DNA of 59,182 nt from an uncultured Acidobacteriota bacterium (GTDB lineage: Bacteria > Acidobacteriota > Terriglobia > Bryobacterales > Bryobacteraceae). Shown here piece after piece: positions 43,259-53,800 of the stretch. The stretch is taken from positions 1 to 59,182 of the forward strand of contig CADECY010000045.1 in NCBI GenBank assembly GCA_902825945.1, given 5' to 3'. Numbering within the stretch: position 1 is the first letter of the stretch; the number at the start of each line of letters is the position of its first letter. The position numbers and the translations under genes were made by a program. The notes below the pieces were generated by a model. It was not told the origin of the DNA. It was given only the letters and a program-made list of their open reading frames with translations, and made no database searches.

Positions 43259-44542
43259 ATGACCCGGAATTGTGATGCGCTCGTGATCGGTGGCGGGCCC
43301 GCGGGAAGTTCGGCGGCGGCGGTGCTCGCGGCCAACGGACACGATGTGGTGGTGATCGAACGGGAAGAGTTCCCCCGTTATCACATCGGCGAGTCGCTGC
43401 TCCCCTACTGCTACTTTCCACTCGAGAAGATCGGGATGATCGAAAAGATGAAGGCTTCGGCCTTCGTCAAGAAGTACAGCGTGCAGTTCGTCAACACCGA
43501 GGGAAAGCTGTCGGTGCCGTTCTACTTCTTCCAGCAGATGGACCACGAAGCGTCCATGACGTGGCAGGTTCAGCGAGCGGACTTCGACCGCATGCTGCTC
43601 GACAACGCGCGTGAACGCGGAGCCGAGGTCCGGCTCGGAATCGCGGCCCGCGAGCTGCTGCGCAACGAAGCGGGAGCCGTCACCGGTGTGAGCGCGGCCG
43701 ATCGCGATGGGCAGCCCCAGGAGTTTCGCGCAAAGATTACGATCGATGCCACCGGGCGCGATGCCTTCGCGGTCTCGCGCAACGGATGGAAGGTCCGCGA
43801 CCCGTACCTGAACAAGATCGCGATCTGGACCTACTACAAAGGCGCGATGCGCGACCCCGGAATCGACGAAGGCGCGACCACGGTGGCCTTCGTTCCTGAA
43901 AAGGGCTGGTTCTGGTACATCCCGCTCGAGAACGATATCGTGAGCGTAGGGGTGGTGGCCGAGAAGAATTACCTGTACTCGGAGAGCCGCGACCTCGCCT
44001 CGATCTTCCATCGGGAAGTGGGCCGCAACAGGTGGATTGAAGGCCACCTCGCCGCTGGCATGCAGACGGGCGAATACTTCGTGACGGGTGAGTTCTCTTA
44101 TCGATCGCGCTATTGCGCCGAAGACGGACTGGTGCTGGCGGGTGATGCGTTCGGATTCCTCGACCCGGTCTTCTCGTCCGGCGTCTTTCTCGCACTGCAG
44201 AGCGGAGTGCTCGCCGGCGAAGCCGCGGACGCGGCAATTCGCGCAGGCGATGTGAGCGCGGAACGGTTCGGCGAATACGGGGCCCGCTTCCGCGAGGGCA
44301 TCGAGGCGATGCGGAAACTCGTCTACGGGTTCTATCAGCCGAACTTCAGCTTCAAGGACTTCCTGATGGAGTATCCGCACATGAAGGGCGACTTGACCGA
44401 GTGCCTCATCGGGAACGTCTTCCGTGACTTCGACCCGATGTTCCAGGCAATGTCGAAGTTCGTCAACATTCCTGAACCGGTTCCGCACGGCGCTCCCTTG
44501 GTTCGAACTCCAACGTTGACCGGAGCCGGCTCGCCGGCATGA
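43259..44542 (+). CDS. Flavin-dependent halogenase-like FAD monooxygenase
   Basis: A 427-residue flavoprotein. It has the FAD site ALVIGGGPAGSSAAAVLAAN (residues 7-26), the IGESLLPY element that in halogenases binds FAD, and WFWYIP (Trp217-Pro222), matching the WxWxIP motif of flavin-dependent halogenases, plus GLVLAGDAFGFLDPVFSSGV. A Lys pair (FVKKYSV, near residue 70) lies near the region of the catalytic halogenase Lys, but its equivalence cannot be decided by eye. Related non-halogenating geranylgeranyl-reductase-like enzymes share part of this pattern. It begins three bases after the radical SAM stop and overlaps the ligase gene by four bases (ATGA). Confidence 0.78.
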   Translation: MTRNCDALVIGGGPAGSSAAAVLAANGHDVVVIEREEFPRYHIGESLLPYCYFPLEKIGMIEKMKASAFVKKYSVQFVNTEGKLSVPFYFFQQMDHEASMTWQVQRADFDRMLLDNARERGAEVRLGIAARELLRNEAGAVTGVSAADRDGQPQEFRAKITIDATGRDAFAVSRNGWKVRDPYLNKIAIWTYYKGAMRDPGIDEGATTVAFVPEKGWFWYIPLENDIVSVGVVAEKNYLYSESRDLASIFHREVGRNRWIEGHLAAGMQTGEYFVTGEFSYRSRYCAEDGLVLAGDAFGFLDPVFSSGVFLALQSGVLAGEAADAAIRAGDVSAERFGEYGARFREGIEAMRKLVYGFYQPNFSFKDFLMEYPHMKGDLTECLIGNVFRDFDPMFQAMSKFVNIPEPVPHGAPLVRTPTLTGAGSPA

Positions 44543-45795
44543 TTTCGCGCGGGGAGATCGAGGCCGGGCAGCTCGAGCAGTTGCGGTCGTTGTTTGCCGC
44601 GATTCTTCCCTCCAATCGCTTTCATTCGGAGCGGTTGCCTCGATCCGTCGCGAGCCTCGATGAATTTCGCGCCCGTGTTCCGTTCACGCACAAGCGCGAA
44701 CTGATTGCCGACCAGGCCGCGCATCCGCCGTTCGGCACCAATCTCACCTATCCTGTGGATGCCTATACGCACTTCAGCCAGACAAGCGCCACCACGGGGA
44801 CGCCGATGCGCTGGCTCGACACTCCCGCCAGTTGGTCATGGATGCTCGACAACTGGATTCGTGTTTTCGAGGCAGCAGGCATCACTGCCGCGGACCGGCT
44901 CTTTTTCGCCTTTTCATTCGGGCCGTTCCTCGGCTTCTGGACCGCGTTCGAAAGCGCCAAGCGAATGGGCTCGATGGCGATTCCGGGTGGTGGGATGCGC
45001 ACCCCAGCGCGCCTCCATCTGATTGTCGAAGCCAGCGCGACCGTGCTCTGCTGCACGCCTACCTATGCGATCCATCTCGGACGCGCGGCCGCCGACGAGG
45101 GCATCTCGCTCACGGAATCCAAAGTGCGGCGCGTCGTGGTCGCGGGCGAACCCGGCGGCAGCATTCCCGCGACCCGCGCCGAGATCGAACGCCTCTGGAA
45201 TGGAGCCCGCGTCATCGATCATCACGGGATGACCGAGATCGGTCCAGTGAGTTACAACTGTCCGGCGCGGCGCGATGTGCTGCACGTGATCGAATCGGGC
45301 TTCATCGCCGAAATAGTGGATCCGTCCGGTGCCCCCGTCCCACTTGGCGTTGCCGGTGAACTCGTACTCACCAATCTCGGCCGCGCCGGATCGCCGCTCA
45401 TCCGCTATCGCACCGGCGATCTGGTCAAGGCATGCGCCACCGCGCCCTGCGAGTGCGGAAGTCACGAAGTGGCGCTCGAGGGCGGAATCCTCGGACGAAC
45501 CGACGACATGGTCGTCGTGCGCGGCGTCAATGTCTATCCGGCGGCGGTCGAGGAAGTGGTCCGCGCCCGTGGTGGTGTCGCCGAGTATCAGGTGCGCGTC
45601 TCCTCCGCCCGTGCGCTCACCGAGCTGAGTCTGCTCGTCGAACCTGAACCGGGGATCGATGATCCAACGCGGCTCTGCCATCGTCTGGAATCGGCACTGC
45701 GGGATGCGCTCGGACTCCGGATTCCGGTAGCGGCCGCTGAATTCGGATCGCTACCGCGGTTCGAGATGAAGGCTCGCCGCTGGGTCCGAAGCTGA
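44539..45795 (+). CDS. Phenylacetate-CoA ligase-like adenylate-forming enzyme
   Basis: A 418-residue AMP-binding enzyme like PaaK. Family elements are FSQTSATTGTPMRWLDTP (phosphate loop, about 79-96), IDHHGMTEIGPVSYNC, LIRYRTGDLVKACA, and the C-terminal GRTDDMVVVRGVNVYPAAVE hinge. It would activate an aromatic or acyl acid with ATP and load it on CoA or a carrier protein. No phenylacetate catabolic genes are present, so in this context it more likely primes a small-molecule pathway with the two upstream enzymes. A Cys-rich pair (CATAPCECGS) is as seen in many PaaK relatives. It is the last gene of the three-gene unit, ending 50 bases from the convergent receptor gene. Confidence 0.82.
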   Translation: MISRGEIEAGQLEQLRSLFAAILPSNRFHSERLPRSVASLDEFRARVPFTHKRELIADQAAHPPFGTNLTYPVDAYTHFSQTSATTGTPMRWLDTPASWSWMLDNWIRVFEAAGITAADRLFFAFSFGPFLGFWTAFESAKRMGSMAIPGGGMRTPARLHLIVEASATVLCCTPTYAIHLGRAAADEGISLTESKVRRVVVAGEPGGSIPATRAEIERLWNGARVIDHHGMTEIGPVSYNCPARRDVLHVIESGFIAEIVDPSGAPVPLGVAGELVLTNLGRAGSPLIRYRTGDLVKACATAPCECGSHEVALEGGILGRTDDMVVVRGVNVYPAAVEEVVRARGGVAEYQVRVSSARALTELSLLVEPEPGIDDPTRLCHRLESALRDALGLRIPVAAAEFGSLPRFEMKARRWVRS

Positions 45796-45845
45796 AGCCC
45801 GGCACAGCAAGTGGTGGGCCTTCGCGCCAGAAATGGTAGGAAACG

Positions 45846-48800
45846 TCAGAATTGCAGGCGCAGCCGCATGTCCATGAACCGCGCTCCACTCCGTTCCGCT
45901 CGGAACCGCCCGTGTTGCGCCGTGATGATCCCCAACTGCCCAGGCACCGAAATGTTGGCTCCGGGGAACTCGAAGTTCGGGTGGTTGAAGACGTTCGAGC
46001 CCGTCGCCATGTAGTCGAGCCAGATCCGCTCGGTCAACATGAACCGCTTGGTGATGCTGACCGCGTGGCTGTGCAGTCCTGGACCTTCGAGGATATTCAC
46101 TCCCGAGTTACCGAATCTTCCGGCTTGGGGAACGGCGAAGCACGAGCCATCGAACCAGCGGCTGATCCTGCGCTCTCCCGCCGGCAAGTTGCCGTTGCAG
46201 GTCCGATCAGGGAGTCCGCCGACGGTGTTGGTTCGCGAAGGATCGCTGCCCGCGAAACTCGGCGAGAAGAACTGGCCCGTTTGGAAGAACGCGATCCAAG
46301 CGATCTTCCAGCCACCGATTGCATAGTCCGCCGGCTTCGGAATGTTCGAAAGGAAAGTCTTGCCGCGTCCCACCGGCAGCTCGAACAAGCTGTTGATCAC
46401 CACGCGATGCTTCGGAATCGAATCCTCGCGGTTCCAGAAGGTATGGCTGTACGGATTCTCGAGGTTGAGGTTGTCCGACATGCTCTTGGCCCAGGTCCAG
46501 ACGCCGTCGAAGGTGATCCAGCCGGTGCGCCGTTTCGCTTCGAGCGTGAAGGAATCATACTTGTTTTGGCCGTCGGTTTGTGGATAGGTCAGCGTGACGA
46601 ACTGCGGGTATGGCCGGCGCGCCGCGGTGAACGCGATCAGGCTCGGCTGCGGCTTGTTGAGCGAGAGGTTGTAGTTCAAGCCCGAACTTCGCGATCCGAT
46701 ATAGGAGAGCCGCATACCGATGTCGCGCCACTGCTGCTCGATCGTTGCGTTGTACTGGTGAATGAGCCCATTCGAGGTTTGCGACGGATAGCCGTTCGCG
46801 CTCTGCGAAGGAATCGTCGAGGTGACCGAGCCCGTTGGGAACGGATTCGGGAATTGGAACAGGGCCCGCCCATCGGTGATCGTGTTGAAGTAGGTGTCAC
46901 CGATCTGGAACGGACCACCGCCCTCGGCGCGCACGAACCGGCCGAAGAACTCGTTATAGATTCCGTAGCCGCCGCGGAAGACGGTCTTGTCGGAGAGCCG
47001 GTAGGCGGCCGCTAGGCGTGGCGCGAAGTTCTTCCGGTCGGGCCGGGCCACGGCGTCGCCGGTCACGATTCCGATGTTGGTGGGGTAATTCCGGCTGACC
47101 TTATCGCGGACCGCTTGCGGCACGATGACATTGGCCGAAGCCGGATCCCAGTTGAACATCAGCCCGTCCCGGAACGTCGTGGCGGTGAAGTAGTCCCAAC
47201 GTAGGCCGATGTCGAGATTCAGCTTGCTGTTGACCTTGAACGTATCGGTGACGAACAGGCCGAGCTCCTTCGAAGTCCGGTATCGGTCGACGATCGGATC
47301 GAGCCGCTCGCTCTGGAACGGCAGGCCGAGCAGGAAGTCCGCGTAGGCATTGTTGCTCAACGATCCGTTGAACCCGAACCTTCCGTAGGTGCTGTCGGGC
47401 ACGAGCCCATTGAAATCACGGTAGGTGCGCAACTCGCCGCCGAACTTCAATACGTGCCGGTTGGTGGATCGAGTGACCGCGTCGGCGAAAGTGAAGCTCC
47501 ACGGATCCTGCCGTCCGCCGTGGCTCGTGGTGAGCGAAGTGTAGCCCGTGATGTTCATGATCGGGAATCCGCTTCCTTTGTCTCCGAAGGACTGGACCTT
47601 CGAGCTCAACCCCTGCAAGCCGAGGTCACCCACTACTTTCGCCCCTTGCGGTGGCTGGAATCCGTTGATCTCGATGCCCACGTCGCGGCCGTCGCGATTG
47701 CCGCCGAAAGTGAATGTGTTGATCATCGCGGGCGAAAAGATGTGAGTGTCGACGAGCACCCATGAGTGGCTTTGACGGCGGCTACTGGTTGCCGTGGTTG
47801 GATAGTTTCCTGGCGTGATGTAGCGTGGCAGGTAGGCCGAGAAACGTCCGTAGAAGGAGTTGTCACTCCGGAGCTGGTGATCGATCCGCGCCGTGATCAC
47901 GTCGGCCCGAAACTGATCGCTCGGATACGGATGAACCCAGTCGAAGTTGTTGACCAGCGAGTTCGCGGCGCCGACATTGGGCCGAGGCATGAACTGGTCT
48001 TGCACCTTCGTCGAGACCGAGTTCAAGTGCGCCGCCGGAATGATGTTGCCGGCGAAGGGCTGTCCGTTCAACGGGTCACGCACCACGACGGGTGACGCCA
48101 GGCCGAGCAACTGCGAGAAGTCTCCTCGCCGGAACGCCTCGGTTGGAACCGTCATGTTCCGGAAGGTCTTGCCGGGCACTCGTTCTCCGTTCCAGAAGGC
48201 GTAGAAGAACGTCTTGTTCCGGACGATCGGGCCCGATCCCACGAGATTGAAGATGTGGTAGAGGTCCCATGTTTTCTGGCGCTCGAAGAAGCCGCGCGCA
48301 TAGAGCGCCGAATTCTGCTGATAGTAGGAGGCCTCGCCGTGATACTGGTTGTTGCCGCGCTTGGACACCGTGTCGAAATAGCCGATCCGGCTGTACTCGG
48401 CCGTGTTGTTCACCGCCACCAGCCGGACCTCCTCGACGAACTCCATGTTCACGGTCTGTGTGTTCAGCGTCTCTTCCTTCACGCCGTCCATGCCCATGTT
48501 GAGTTGCGGCGACTTCTGCCCGGCGAACGTGATCCCGCTACCGCCGCTGCGACCGCCTTGCACTTGCGGCAGAATCACGAGCACAGGAGCCGTGCCGCCG
48601 AACCGGTTCCCGGGAATCGGAACATCCTTGTAGCGCGCGCCCGAGAACTCCGCCGCGATCTTGCCTTGCTCGGTTTCGATCGCCGCCGACTTCTCGCTGA
48701 CCGTGACCTGCGTTTCAACGGCGCCTAGTTCGAGCGTCACATCAATGCGGCGAATCTGACTGCTGAGGAGCCTAATGTCATCGGCGACGAACGACTTGAA

Positions 48801-49052
48801 CCCCGGTTGCGCGGCCCGTAACTGGTAGGCGCCTGCCTTCAATCCGGGCGCTTCGAAATCACCCTGGTCATCGGCTTTCGTCACGCGGGCTCGAATGTTC
48901 GTGCCGACCTCGGTGATGGTGATCTCCACTCCAGCCACCGTGGCTCCGGTACTGTCCTTCACCGTGCCGCGAATCGTCGACAGGCTCTGCTGGCCCATCA
49001 GCAGCGCGCCCGCCAGAAGCACGCTCGAGATCAACTTCATGAATGCAGGCAT
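45846..49052 (-). CDS. Oar-like TonB-dependent receptor
   Basis: A 1068-residue outer-membrane receptor of the same architecture as the one at 1922: signal peptide (about 1-20, ending LMGQQ), carboxypeptidase-regulatory domain (about 24-105: STIRGTVKDSTGATVAGVEI), plug-like region and large barrel ending in DMRLRLQF. A GAGGGGG site lies five to eleven bases before the ATG at 49052; an internal Met five codons on is also possible. It starts 21 bases after a DUF1080 gene on the same strand, so the pair is probably one transcript: an outer-membrane importer with a sugar-degrading partner. Confidence 0.9.
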   Translation of the reverse strand: MPAFMKLISSVLLAGALLMGQQSLSTIRGTVKDSTGATVAGVEITITEVGTNIRARVTKADDQGDFEAPGLKAGAYQLRAAQPGFKSFVADDIRLLSSQIRRIDVTLELGAVETQVTVSEKSAAIETEQGKIAAEFSGARYKDVPIPGNRFGGTAPVLVILPQVQGGRSGGSGITFAGQKSPQLNMGMDGVKEETLNTQTVNMEFVEEVRLVAVNNTAEYSRIGYFDTVSKRGNNQYHGEASYYQQNSALYARGFFERQKTWDLYHIFNLVGSGPIVRNKTFFYAFWNGERVPGKTFRNMTVPTEAFRRGDFSQLLGLASPVVVRDPLNGQPFAGNIIPAAHLNSVSTKVQDQFMPRPNVGAANSLVNNFDWVHPYPSDQFRADVITARIDHQLRSDNSFYGRFSAYLPRYITPGNYPTTATSSRRQSHSWVLVDTHIFSPAMINTFTFGGNRDGRDVGIEINGFQPPQGAKVVGDLGLQGLSSKVQSFGDKGSGFPIMNITGYTSLTTSHGGRQDPWSFTFADAVTRSTNRHVLKFGGELRTYRDFNGLVPDSTYGRFGFNGSLSNNAYADFLLGLPFQSERLDPIVDRYRTSKELGLFVTDTFKVNSKLNLDIGLRWDYFTATTFRDGLMFNWDPASANVIVPQAVRDKVSRNYPTNIGIVTGDAVARPDRKNFAPRLAAAYRLSDKTVFRGGYGIYNEFFGRFVRAEGGGPFQIGDTYFNTITDGRALFQFPNPFPTGSVTSTIPSQSANGYPSQTSNGLIHQYNATIEQQWRDIGMRLSYIGSRSSGLNYNLSLNKPQPSLIAFTAARRPYPQFVTLTYPQTDGQNKYDSFTLEAKRRTGWITFDGVWTWAKSMSDNLNLENPYSHTFWNREDSIPKHRVVINSLFELPVGRGKTFLSNIPKPADYAIGGWKIAWIAFFQTGQFFSPSFAGSDPSRTNTVGGLPDRTCNGNLPAGERRISRWFDGSCFAVPQAGRFGNSGVNILEGPGLHSHAVSITKRFMLTERIWLDYMATGSNVFNHPNFEFPGANISVPGQLGIITAQHGRFRAERSGARFMDMRLRLQF

Positions 49053-49073
49053 GCGAGCCCCCTCTTTTGAACT

Positions 49074-49802
49074 CTACTTCAGCCGCCGCAGTTCCATCTT
49101 GCGGAAGAAGGCTTCCGCCCCCTCCGACTGGAACAGAATGCGTCCCTTGGACGGACGCACCTTGGTCCCCTGATTCACAACCTTGCCATTAGCCTTGAAC
49201 GTAACACTGTCGCCTTCGCAGATCACTTCGAGCAGATTCCACTCGCCGTGCGCCTTCTCCACTTCGTTTTCGGGCGAACGGAAGCCAACCGCATCCTTCC
49301 ATGGACCCTGACCAATGCGGGCGAACCGTGTCGTCTTCGTTTCGCCGCGTATCTTGGTTTCGCCGTTGCGGGTCCAGGAACTTCCGTTGCCGACGAGAAT
49401 CATCTCGCCCGTGCGTCCCTCGATGATCTGGTACTCGATCGACGTGGGCCAGACTTTGTCCTCGCCAATCACATGGACGAGAATGCCGCTGTCACGCGCC
49501 CTGTCCTTGCGCGGCTCGAAGGTGCCCTCGCCCCACTTGAACTCGGCGCGGAGATGGTAGTTCTCGTACTCCTGCTTCGTGATGATGTAGCCGTACTCGG
49601 TGCCCGATACATGGACCATGCCACGGTGAACGCGGAACACCTTCTCCGGATCGTTGTTGATGCCCTTGGTTCGCAGCACGGTGTCGAATCCGTCGAGATT
49701 CTTGCCGTTGAACAGCTTGACGAACTTGCCGGGCTGCTGTCCGATCACAGGCCCAACGGTCAACACGAAAAGAACGGTCAGATCTCGAGTGAGTTTCATC
49801 AT
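49074..49802 (-). CDS. DUF1080 (3-keto-disaccharide hydrolase-type) exported protein
   Basis: A 242-residue DUF1080 protein with a signal peptide (about 1-21, ending VIGQQ). Characteristic pieces are FVKLFNGKNLDGFDT, ENYHLRAEFKWGEG, ARDSGILVHVIGED and SIEYQIIEGRTGEMIL, and a C-terminal GRILFQSEGAEAFFRKMELR. The concanavalin-like fold family has been linked to hydrolysis of 3-keto-glycosides, sugars first oxidised at C3; many members are unproven. It is upstream of the TonB receptor gene in the same unit, which suggests that the receptor brings in its substrate. Length is typical for the single-domain form. Confidence 0.87.
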   Translation of the reverse strand: MMKLTRDLTVLFVLTVGPVIGQQPGKFVKLFNGKNLDGFDTVLRTKGINNDPEKVFRVHRGMVHVSGTEYGYIITKQEYENYHLRAEFKWGEGTFEPRKDRARDSGILVHVIGEDKVWPTSIEYQIIEGRTGEMILVGNGSSWTRNGETKIRGETKTTRFARIGQGPWKDAVGFRSPENEVEKAHGEWNLLEVICEGDSVTFKANGKVVNQGTKVRPSKGRILFQSEGAEAFFRKMELRRLK

Positions 49803-49878
49803 CCCTGATGCATTACTGGTAGTCGATGCTACATCCGGCGGGTGCGGGTGTCAATGCCGGCTTCATTCTTGCCCGGCT

Positions 49879-50793
49879 TCACTTCTCTGCAAAGAACGGA
49901 AACAGTGTGCGAATCTCCTCCTCCTTCGGCTGCCGTCCATACTCGCAAATCTCGAACGCCTCAGCGTACTTCATCGCCGATCCACGCGCTTGCCCGTATC
50001 GCTGGATCAACTGCGCGCGATACTTCTCCGCCACCGCCGCATATCGCGCTCCGTGCATCTTCTCCGCCCAGGCGCGGCGGCCAGCCGGATCCCGCGGAAT
50101 GCTGTCGAGCTGCCGCTGGCGCGTCTTCGCATCCACGCCGTAGACAGTTTCGTACACCTGCGAGGCAAGCGAGTCCACCGCGTCGATCTTCTTCTGAAAG
50201 GCCTCATCGATTCCTACCACGATGTCCGGCCGGAACGGATTCGGCCGCTGAAAATTGTCGGAGAGAAACAGGAACACGGGATTCGGCTCCACCGGATCGG
50301 TTTCGAGATCGTAGAAGGGCACCGTCACCATGAAAGCCGCGTCCTGCATCAGGACACCGACGTAACGGTGATCCGGATTGTAGTCGTTGGGCCGGTGGCC
50401 CATCACGATGTCGGCGCGCCATTCGCGGATCAAGCGGACCATCGTCTTGCGCGTTTCGAGCGTTGGCAGAAGTTCGCCATCGTGGATGTCGAGAACCTCC
50501 GTGGTGACACCGAGCGCCTTCGAGGCCTTCAGCACCTCGCCGCGGCGCCGGCGAGCCAGCGCACCACCGCTCATCGTGTAGTGACCGAGGTCGCCGTTGG
50601 TCACCGAAACGAGCTTCACATGGTGCCCGCGCGCGGCCCACATGGCTGCGACTCCGCCCGCTTTGAATTCGGCGTCATCGGGATGCGCGCCGAACACCAT
50701 GATGCGAAGCTTGCCATCCGCGGCGGCCTGCGCCCACGCACCGCCAGGCGCACACAGCAACACGGCGAGTCCGATGATTCGAAGGTGATGCAT
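49879..50793 (-). CDS. PIG-L/LmbE-family deacetylase, exported
   Basis: A 304-residue zinc-dependent de-N-acetylase-fold protein with a signal peptide (about 1-22, ending AWAQA). The metal-binding AHPDDAEFKAGG (His37, Asp39, Asp40) and the later RPNDYNPDHRYVG element are present. Members remove acetyl groups from N-acetylglucosaminyl conjugates such as mycothiol or GlcNAc-PI precursors; exported members of soil bacteria mostly have unknown targets. AGGAGA lies five bases before the ATG. It follows the heme dehydrogenase gene by eight bases, so both are probably one transcript. Confidence 0.87.
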   Translation of the reverse strand: MHHLRIIGLAVLLCAPGGAWAQAAADGKLRIMVFGAHPDDAEFKAGGVAAMWAARGHHVKLVSVTNGDLGHYTMSGGALARRRRGEVLKASKALGVTTEVLDIHDGELLPTLETRKTMVRLIREWRADIVMGHRPNDYNPDHRYVGVLMQDAAFMVTVPFYDLETDPVEPNPVFLFLSDNFQRPNPFRPDIVVGIDEAFQKKIDAVDSLASQVYETVYGVDAKTRQRQLDSIPRDPAGRRAWAEKMHGARYAAVAEKYRAQLIQRYGQARGSAMKYAEAFEICEYGRQPKEEEIRTLFPFFAEK

Positions 50794-50801
50794 CTTTTCT
50801 C

Positions 50802-53800
50802 CTATTCGAGTTCACTCACGAGCATTCGTCCGGATTCGACCCGGCTCCGCTGTGCCTGCAGGAACGCCAGCAGATCCACCAGTTCCTGCCGCTCGAGGCT
50901 CTTGTCGAATCCATCCGGCATGAGCGAAACCGGCGACAACTCCATCTTGACCACTTCCTTGCGCGGAATCCGGAGCACTTCCTTCGGGCCCGACACGAGC
51001 GTCACAACGCCTTCACCGGAGCTGCTCCGGGAGACGCCGGTGTAGACATCGCGAGCCGTCGTCACGCGATAGACCTCGTGACCCGGCACGAAGCTCGCGC
51101 TAGGAAACAGAATCGCCTCGAGGATATCGAGGCCCGTCCGCACCGCTCCGACCGCGGTGAGATCCGGACCCACATTGGCGCCCTCGGAACCAATCGTGTG
51201 GCAGCTCGAACATCCAGCCTTGTCGCCGAAGAACACCTTGCGCCCGCGGCCCAGATCGCCCCCGGCGTTCAAGAGCGGTTCCAGCTCCTTCAATCGTTCG
51301 AGCTGCGAACTCCGTTCCTTGGCGAACTGCGCGACCAAAGGCTGCGCCGCCGTGCGGACTCCGGCCGGGAATCCCTTCAGCATCTCTTCCAAGCGATCAG
51401 CGGCCATTCCGCCCACCGGATGTTTCGATGCGAGCAAAGATTGGATCAGCGCTTTTCCCACCGCCTCGTCTTTCGTGTGCCGGTAGGCCTCGAGCAAGAC
51501 GGGAAGCACCAGCGGATCGGCGCTGGCAATGTGCTTCGCCGCGAGCGTCATCAACTGTTCCGCCGAAAGGCGGGACCGGCCCAACACCTGTGCGGCCGAT
51601 AATCGCAAGTTCGCTTCCTCCTTCTCGCCGATCACGCCGAGGAGAAATTGCAGGTCCGCTTGCGTCAACTCGGGATGCCGCACCGCGAGCGCACCCATCG
51701 CGGCGGTGCGCAAGGCGGCGGGCTCGGACGAATCGTGTGCCATTCTCTCGAGTTGCGGGTCGAGTTCCGCGAGATCACGCGCGCCCGCCATTTGCACAGC
51801 TCTCTCTCTCACTGGCATCGCACCGCCGGCGATCGCCTTCCCCAACTGCTCGATCCACGGCGCGGGCATCTTGTCGAGCGAGCAATGCTCGATCGCGTCC
51901 ATGAGGAATAGCCTCCGCTCCGTACTCGTCGCGCGGTCGCGCAACAGGTCCGCCACCATCGTGTGCATGCCCGATTCCGGACAGAAGGTCGACAACGCGC
52001 GGCGCACCACATGTAGGTCCGCATCCCTCTTGAATCGCTCTCGCACGAATCCGAGCACGTCGCCCGACCATTCGCGATGCCGCGCGGCGACCCAGAGCAC
52101 GGCCTTGGCCAGATCTTCATCGGTCGAGCGCAAGAGTCCGAGGAGTTGTTCGCGCCGCAACGGCTTCCCTTCCATTTGATCGAGCGCGATCAATGACGCT
52201 TTCCGGACCGGCGGGCGCGGATCTCGCAATCCCTCCACCAGAGGCTGCGAGGTCTTCAGCCGGATCAGTGCGTAGATGATCGAGTGCTCGATAAAGCGAT
52301 CTCCCGGTTTCGCCGACGCCTCGAGCAAAGCACCAATCGATCGCAGGTCGCCGATTCGTCCTAACGCCTCCGCCGCCTGGCGGCGCGCGGCAGGCTCGTC
52401 CTTCTCCACCATCTCCATGAGTTTGAACGTGGCGTCGGTGTCCTTGTTCAACCCTGCCATGCGCGCGGCAGCGACGCGGACATCGAGGTTCGGGTCACTC
52501 AATCCGGCCCGCATGTTCGCCCACGCGATCGGATCCCGGATCCGGCCCAACGCGAATACCGCCGCCGCGCGAACATCGCTCGACGGACTGGACTCACGGA
52601 CGTTCTTCAACGCGCCGATTGCCTCTGACCCGCGCTGCGTCAGCAGATCCAAGGCGCGCTCGCGCACGTGTGTTCGAGTGTCCGCGAGCAGGCCGGTGAG
52701 TTCCGTCGCGGGCAGCTTTTCCATCCCGAGCATCGCGCCGAACGGATCGTTCACGCGCGGCGCGCCCTTTTTGCGAACACGATAGAGAGCGCCCTTGTAC
52801 TCGGGCTTCGAAACGCGCGACACCGGACAACCGTGCAGGTACCATCCGCCGGTATCGACCACGAGCAGACTGCCATCCCCATCCTCGAGCACATCGGTCG
52901 GATGGAAATCGATATCGTCCGACGTGAGGAACTCCTGGTCCTCTGTCCGGTAGGTGGCTCCCTCGCGGAACACCTGATGGCGCAGAATCCGATGCGGATT
53001 GAAGTGCGCGCTGAACAGATTTCCGCGATAGCCGGCGCCGAGGCCCGTGCCCTTGTAGTAGGCGAGCCCCGCGGGCGCCACGCGAGCGAATCGCGTCATG
53101 ACGGGCATCAGGTCGCCCGTGCGTTGGAACGGCAGTTCCTCGATCCGCTCCGTCCACTTCGGATAGACACCGCCATCGACGTAGTGCAGGATCCCATCAC
53201 GCTCCCCGTTTCTCGGCGGGCTCGAATAAGTGAGCGTGCCGAACGTTTCACCCGCGGGCGTGAACACCACTTCGACAGGATTGTCGAAGACTCCACCCAC
53301 GAACCACTCGAGCCCTGTCCCATCGGGACGGAAACGCCACACGCGTCCGCCGCGTCCTTCGATCACGGTGCCTTCTTTCGTCTGGATCCGATACGGACTC
53401 GGCGAATACGTCAGGTGCATCCAGCCATCGGGTCCGAGGAACGGACCGTGCAACGTGGTGGCATTCGACTTCAGCGGCCATCCCGTCAGAATCACCGTGC
53501 GCCGGTCCGCCACGCCGTCGCCATCCGTGTCATCGAGCTTCAGGACGTCTGGCGGAGCCGCCACATAGAGGCTTCCGCGATACCAGAGCGCGCCCATCGA
53601 CATCGTAAGCTTATCCGCGAAGACCTTGCTGCGATCGTAGACTCCGTCACCATTGGTGTCTTCGAGCAGACGGATCCGGAACTGCGGATTCGCCGAAAGC
53701 TCCTGGTCGGTGCCGTTTCGTCCAGCGGATTCGCAAACGAAGAGGCGTCCCCGGTCGTCGAGACTGGCGAACATCGCGTATTGGACCAAATCCGGTCCAG

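Noticed and set aside
45796..45845. Possible terminator between the convergent ligase and receptor genes
   Set aside because: Only an interrupted GAAG-CCC / GGG-CTTC pairing was found, with a long loop; not convincing.
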